From Sanguinoderma infundibulare (lineage: Eukaryota > Basidiomycota > Agaricomycetes > Polyporales > Polyporaceae), in assembly GCA_032821775.1 (NCBI GenBank), contig JAVLRN010000009.1, forward strand, positions 1,798,001 through 1,862,000: a DNA stretch of 64,000 bases, written 5' to 3'. This document shows, piece after piece, positions 58,988 through 64,000 of the stretch (positions are counted from its first letter, which is position 1; every line of letters begins with the position of its first letter). Both the position numbers and the translations under genes were made by a program. The notes beneath the pieces were generated by a model. The model was not told where the DNA came from, made no database searches, and saw nothing but the letters and a program-made list of their open reading frames with translations.

Positions 58988-61900
58988 ATGTCCCGCGAAC
59001 GTCGACAGTCGTTACACGAAATCAGACCGCCACACAACGGAGATGAGTTGGAACAGGCTCAGTGCGTGCATCGGTTCCCCGTCCACACGCGATTTGTCCT
59101 GACCTTGGCACAGACGCTATGAAGACTTCACTACCATAGGTCAGCGCGCCCTTGGAACGTGCTTGGCAGCCCAGCTGATCGGCAGCGCGTAGACTGGATA
59201 CAGGACTCCATAATCGAGCGCAATAGGCGGCTGCGAGCTGCGCGCAAACGACATACCCCATACCACGGACCTCGTGGATACGTTAGCCTTGCTTGGATAT
59301 GGGCGCGACTGCAGGGGATCGCGCATGCGGGGCAGAGTTGGTTCGTGGTTAGCTTAGTCGGTGGGTCTTCCTCCAGTCCTGTCCCACACGCTGTTTCGAC
59401 GTACTGCAAAGACCCGCTTCCCCCGCTGGCCGTGTCTCCTACCCTGCTGAAGAGCGAGGAAGGCTCTAACAACATGCATGCGTTCCTCCAGGTATTGGAA
59501 TTGGCCTCAATGCTGCCATCATCTCAATAGCGACCGAATGGCTGTCGGACATCAAGATGGGGTACTGCTCGGACGGATGGTGGCTGAACCAACAGTTCTG
59601 TTGCTGGGAAATCGGCGACGATGATACGTGCGAAGCATGGCACCAATGGAGCGACGTCATGCCTGCACGGTGGGCGATTTACGTTCTATTCGCGGTGCGT
59701 GTTGCGTTCTTCTACAGGCTTGGAACCGTGTTCATGAGTTTATACGTACAGGCGTTGTTCTCCTTCATTGCGGCCCACCTTGTGCGGTCTCTGGCCAAGT
59801 ACGCTGCGGGCTCTGGCATATCGGAGATAAAGTGCATCATCGCCGGATTCATCATGAAGGGTTTTCTAGGCTTCTGGACGTTCTTCGTCAAGAGCGTAAC
59901 ATTGGTGCGTGTCTTTCGTTCTTGTATGCGCAGGACGTATGACTAACCCGGTGTGTAGCCTCTTGTTATTGCTTCTGGTCTTTCAGTCGGCAAGGAGGGT
60001 CCCTCAGTGCATGTCGCGTGCTGCGTTGGGAACCTCATCGCGGGCCTGTTCAAAGACATCTCAAGAAGTCAAGGTATGTGCCCCCCAATCAGATTTACCA
60101 GTCATCCGCCGACATATGTTTGTCAGTGAAGATGCGCGAAATCATAACAGCGTCCAGTGCTGCCGGCGTTGCGGTCGCCTTCGGTTCTCCGATTGGTGGC
60201 GTGCTCTTCTCCATCGAGGTACGCTGATGTTGTGTCATGTTTTCCCATTGCCTGATTCGAAGGCGCATGCATAGGAAATGAGTAGCGTCTTCAGCATTAA
60301 AACGATGTGGAGAAGCTTCTTCTGCGCATTGATGGCCACTGTCACACTGTCTGCGATGAACCCATACCGCAGCGGAAAGTTGGTACTATTCCAGGTCACC
60401 TACGACCGGGACTGGCACTTCTTTGAAATCATGTTCTTCATCATCCTAGGTATCTTCGGCGTAGGTCTATTCGGCAACATGCAACGAGAGCCAGCTAACG
60501 TGTCTTGACAGGGTCTTTATGGCGCCTTCATGGTCAAGTTCAACTTGAAGGTCGCTGCGTTCCGCAAGCGCTATCTCAAGAACCACGGCGTCGCCGAAGC
60601 GGTCATACTCGCGACCATCACTGCCATGATCGGCTGGTTCAACCACTTCTTGCGGATCGATATGACGGAGAGCATGGCGATCCTCTTCCGCGAATGCGAC
60701 GGCGCGAGTGATTACGACCACCTTTGCCAGACCTCGTACCAATGGGAGATGGTTAACTCGCTCTTCCTCGCGACGGTGTTGCGCTTGGGGCTTGTGGTGG
60801 TCTCGTACGGGTGCAAGGTACCGGCGGGCATCTTCGTGCCCTCGATGGCGATTGGAGCTGCTTTTGGGAGGATGGTGGGGATCATGGTCAAGGCTGTTAA
60901 CCGGTACGTCTTGCTAGTTGTATGCGTGTCGACCTCGGTGACTTACCCATCTACCCTTAGGGCATATCCGCATTCAGGAATATTCTCAGTTTGCAAGCCT
61001 GACGTGCCTTGTATCACGCCCGGAACGTACGCCCTTCTGGGTGCCGCAGCGGCATTGAGTGGGGTGATGAGGCTTACCGTCACTGTCGTAGTCATCATGT
61101 TCGAGCTGACCGGTGCTTTGACCTACATCCTGCCGACGATGGTATGCTTGTCCGTGTTCTCATGCGTCTCGCTGGGATTGACCTTTTCTCTCTCAGATCG
61201 TCTTACTCGTCACAAAAGCTGTCGGCGACTTCCTCGGTGCAACGGGTATTGCGGACGAAATGATCCGTTTCAACGGATTCCCGTTCCTGGAGACCGACGA
61301 CCACGCATACAACGTGCCCGTCTCGAGAGTCATGAGACAAGATCTCAAAACTCTGCCAGCTTCTGGGCTCTCTGTTCAAGAGATAGGTGGGCCCTTCCTG
61401 TTTTTACCTCAAGATTTTTGTATCGTGCTGACGGGACTGTCTGTGGTACAGAGGAGATCCTCGCCTCAACAGACGTGAAGGGCTTCCCCATCGTCTCTGC
61501 GAACGGCAGAAACATCCTCATGGGATTCATTGACCGTAGCCAAATACGATACGTTCTCGGTGCGTCAGATACACGCGTGGCACATTTAGTCTCTTCGCTA
61601 ACATTCTACCCAGAGAAAGCGAGGCATCTACAAGACGTCAGACCAGATACCCCCGTCTCCTTCGCACCCGATCCCGAAGACCTCGAAGACGCCGACTTCG
61701 CTGGTGCTGCCGCAGGCCCTGCAGTTGGCTTGGACGAGGAGATATCTATGGACATCATGGAGAACACGGCCATGCAAGACGTGCTCAAGCTGTGGCCGTG
61801 GGTCAACCAGACGCCGTTGACCGTATCCCCTCAGCTCCCACTCGAGATCGCGATGCAGTTATTCAAACGCATGGGGTGCGTGAACTTTTTTGTCGTCGAC

Positions 61901-62148
61901 CCTCGTCCGCTTGCTAACTGCCTTCCCCCAGTCCACGAGTGGTCCTCGTCGAGAACCATGGGGCGCTTGTTGGACTTGTCACGGTCAAAGACGTCCTGCG
62001 CTTCACGATGCTCGAGCAGCACCACGTCCAGTACTCGCCCTGGTCCGGGGAGGACTTTGACGGCCTCGTCGACGAGGCACGGACACTGACGAGCAACCTT
62101 GCGGACGACGTCCTGTCGTGGGGCAGGCGGTTGTTTCGGAGGAGATGA
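58988..62148 (+). CDS. CLC-family chloride channel or chloride/proton exchanger (Gef1-like)
   Basis: Multi-pass chloride transporter, probably of Golgi/vacuole membranes, balancing charge for the V-ATPase. The first exon (ATG at 58988, [17 protein letters not shown]) joins [20 protein letters not shown], a family N-terminal signature. The filter motifs are [17 protein letters not shown] with the gating glutamate, and [27 protein letters not shown] and [16 protein letters not shown] are also standard. The C-terminus carries two CBS domains: [20 protein letters not shown] with [20 protein letters not shown], and [20 protein letters not shown] with [20 protein letters not shown]. The gating Glu means an exchanger mechanism is likely, though the family does not divide on this residue alone. 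About twelve introns. Confidence 0.92.
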
Positions 62149-62430
62149 GGTGTATCTTATTTTTTGCTACTATGTTCGGAGATGATAGAATCGTACAATC
62201 TGTCATATACAGTCGTATTACTCGTATAATACACATCGCAGGTGTCGTGCTCGAGCATAACGGCGTCTAGAGATACAGTTCCAAGGCGTGATGAGCGTAG
62301 AAGGTCGTAAGATGAAAGGCGTTTTGAACGTGGGTTTTCGTGTTGGAGCAGGATGGGGATCGTATATCGTGCTGGCATTATGGTGACTTTGAGACCTCGT
62401 CTGGAGGTGGGGGAACGCAGTCGCGACGAT

Positions 62431-63807
62431 CTAATTGTAGTACCGCCGAGGGGAGTCGGTGATATGCCCGGCTCCGTAGGGAGACCTGCTCTCGGGCGGA
62501 ACCGACGACGTCCTGAGAGACGACGGCGTGCGCATATAAGCAGGCCTGCTACGGCGGTCGTCCGAGCGAGCGGAATGGTAGCTTCCGGGACCCTTCGCGC
62601 TGTCGAGGCTGGGACGAGAGTGGCCCGAGGAGGACGTCTGCATCGAGGACTGGTGCGACGAGTACACCCGCCCGGACAACGCGCGGCTCGAGTGCGTCTG
62701 CGCGGAGCCCTGCCGGGACGCGTTCGAGCGCGGGAGGCTCGTCGTCGACTGGATCGTGCCGCGCCGCTGGGGCGCGCGGCGGCTCGGGCGGGGGAAGCCG
62801 TCGGAGCCGAGCGAGTAGGCGCCAGCGGACTCGGCGGGCGAGCCGCGCAGGGACGCGGGGGACAGCTGCGCGGGCGCGAAGCCGACGAGGGACATGTCGA
62901 GGCTGAGGATGCTGCCTGTGGGCGTGCGCTGGATGACGCCGTTCTTGAAGGAGGCGTGCGGGGAGCCGCGGATGCCCATGGTGTCGAGACCGAGCATGTT
63001 GTTTCCGGGCGCGGGGGGGCTCGGGGTCCAGGTTACGGGGCCGGCGCGGGTTTGCACTGGATGAGCGGCTGGATGAGCACTGGTGGACGGGGTGAGGACC
63101 GGGAGAGCGGGAGGACGTACGCATCTGGAGAGGCTCCTCGGCATAGGCATAGGGAGAAGTCCTCGGCAGGGAGGCGTGGTTGCTCTTGGCTGAAGTCCGA
63201 GCGTTCTCGCTGGAGATTCGTCTAGCGCTGCTGCCGTTGCCACTGCGACTAGGGGAGTGCATACTAGTGCTCAATCCTCTTGAGTGCAGGCTGATTGGCG
63301 AAGAGTGCGCGACTTTCTGTGCGGCCTGAATGGGCTCTAGGTGAGCAAGATGGACTAGCGAGCATAAAAGCGGGCGACTCACGGCAACCATGGCGTAGAC
63401 CTTGGTCGCGTTAGTCCTGTAAACTTCAGCCCGAGCCAGAGCATCTTCCTCCGCCCTTTGGGAGCCTCCGTAATCGGAGAACTTGTAGAGACCATCACGT
63501 TCAATGCGAAGTCTGGGAGCGACTGCGTTAGCCAGCTGCCATGGACCGGATGGCATGGGATGAGTACTGACCCTTCAAGGCTCACTTGGATGGTCGTGCG
63601 CGTCTCGTGCCCCAAGCCGTGCTGGCACGCCTGGAAAGCATCGCGAGCCTCCATCATACGGGCATCGCCATCGCGGAGACGGTTGTTGTATACCGTCTTA
63701 CGAGTGTGTCGAGGTCTGAGTCGTGAGAGTATCCTAGTCGAGAGAGAGGGCCCAAAGCAATTAAGAGGCGCCTGCGCCGGGGATAAGTCGAGGCCATAAG
63801 AGCTCAT
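62431..63807 (-). CDS. serine-rich fungal protein of unknown function
   Basis: I do not recognise this gene. The ATG at 63807 gives MSSYGLDLSPAQAPLNCFGP. The N-terminal part is charged and helical (ARMMEARDAFQACQHGLGHE) and is followed after an intron by APRLRIERDGLYKFSDYGGS and AEVYRTNATKVYAMVA. The rest is disordered, rich in Ser/Arg/Pro, with short conserved-looking blocks (NNMLGLDTMGIRGSPHASFK, TGSILSLDMSLVGFAPAQLS). It ends RYYN just before the stop at 62431. Three or four introns; the one near 63030-63125 is uncertain. Convergent with the CLC gene. The Arg/Ser content would suit a phosphorylated regulatory protein. Confidence 0.7.
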
Positions 63808-64000
63808 GCTGTCGACAAGCCGAGCGGGAAGATAATGTGAATAGGAGATGAACGTGAGGATCCTGGGGACCCATTGTCCGTTGCATCCGTCTGCTTTATA
63901 CGCCTCGTGCTACGAGCCTCTGGGCGTTCTTCAGGCTTCCGATGGCTCTTCGAGCTTCTTGGATTCCACGCCAAAACTGAGGGGATCGAAGTACGTTGTT

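Overview
The window is nuclear DNA of a filamentous basidiomycete, most likely a white-rot Agaricomycete of the Polyporales. The reasons are a secreted class II manganese peroxidase, a polyporopepsin-type aspartic protease, genes broken by many 50-70 base GT..AG introns, GC-rich codon use and several agaricomycete-type families (DUF6699, degenerate kinase-like proteins, WOPR regulators). I found no rRNA, convincing tRNA, transposase or reverse transcriptase by eye. Exon boundaries were worked out by hand from GT/AG sites, frame and family alignment, so ends of individual exons are less certain than gene extents.

Left part (1-17.5 kb): manganese peroxidase (+), a SETD6/Rkm4-like SET methyltransferase (+), polyporopepsin-like protease (-), a serine-rich membrane protein (+) bracketed by a divergent inverted repeat, a tandem pair of related unknown genes (-), and an F-box protein (-).

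Middle (17.5-36.7 kb): two Gti1/Pac2 (WOPR) transcription factors on the minus strand. The first has about 7.4 kb of apparently gene-free DNA upstream of it, the second about 2.1 kb. A membrane-anchored aspartic-protease-like protein that seems to have lost its catalytic motifs follows, then a 2 kb gene-poor stretch.

Right part (36.7-64 kb): TFIIA large subunit (-), an orphan coding-like segment (+), a cytochrome P450 (+), a Vps3844-type ER membrane protein (+), a glutathione transferase (+), a kinase-like probable pseudokinase (+), a DUF6699 protein (+), and a gene that reads as seven CCHC zinc knuckles (Gis2/CNBP-like) spliced to TPR repeats and a J domain (-). Then comes an endomembrane group: V-ATPase c'' subunit (-), the ARFRP1/Arl3 GTPase divergent from it across 178 bp, and a CLC chloride channel/exchanger (+). 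A serine-rich unknown gene (-) closes the window.

Functionally, the peroxidase, the secreted protease, the P450 and the glutathione transferase fit a wood-decay and detoxification lifestyle. The V-ATPase c'' subunit and the CLC protein are expected to work together in organelle acidification, with ARFRP1/Arl3 and Vps3844 in Golgi/vacuole trafficking. The WOPR pair are candidate developmental switches. The strongest candidates for something undescribed are the zinc-knuckle/TPR/J-domain fusion, the membrane-anchored pseudo-protease, the inverted-repeat-bracketed gene and the WOPR tandem with its long upstream region.
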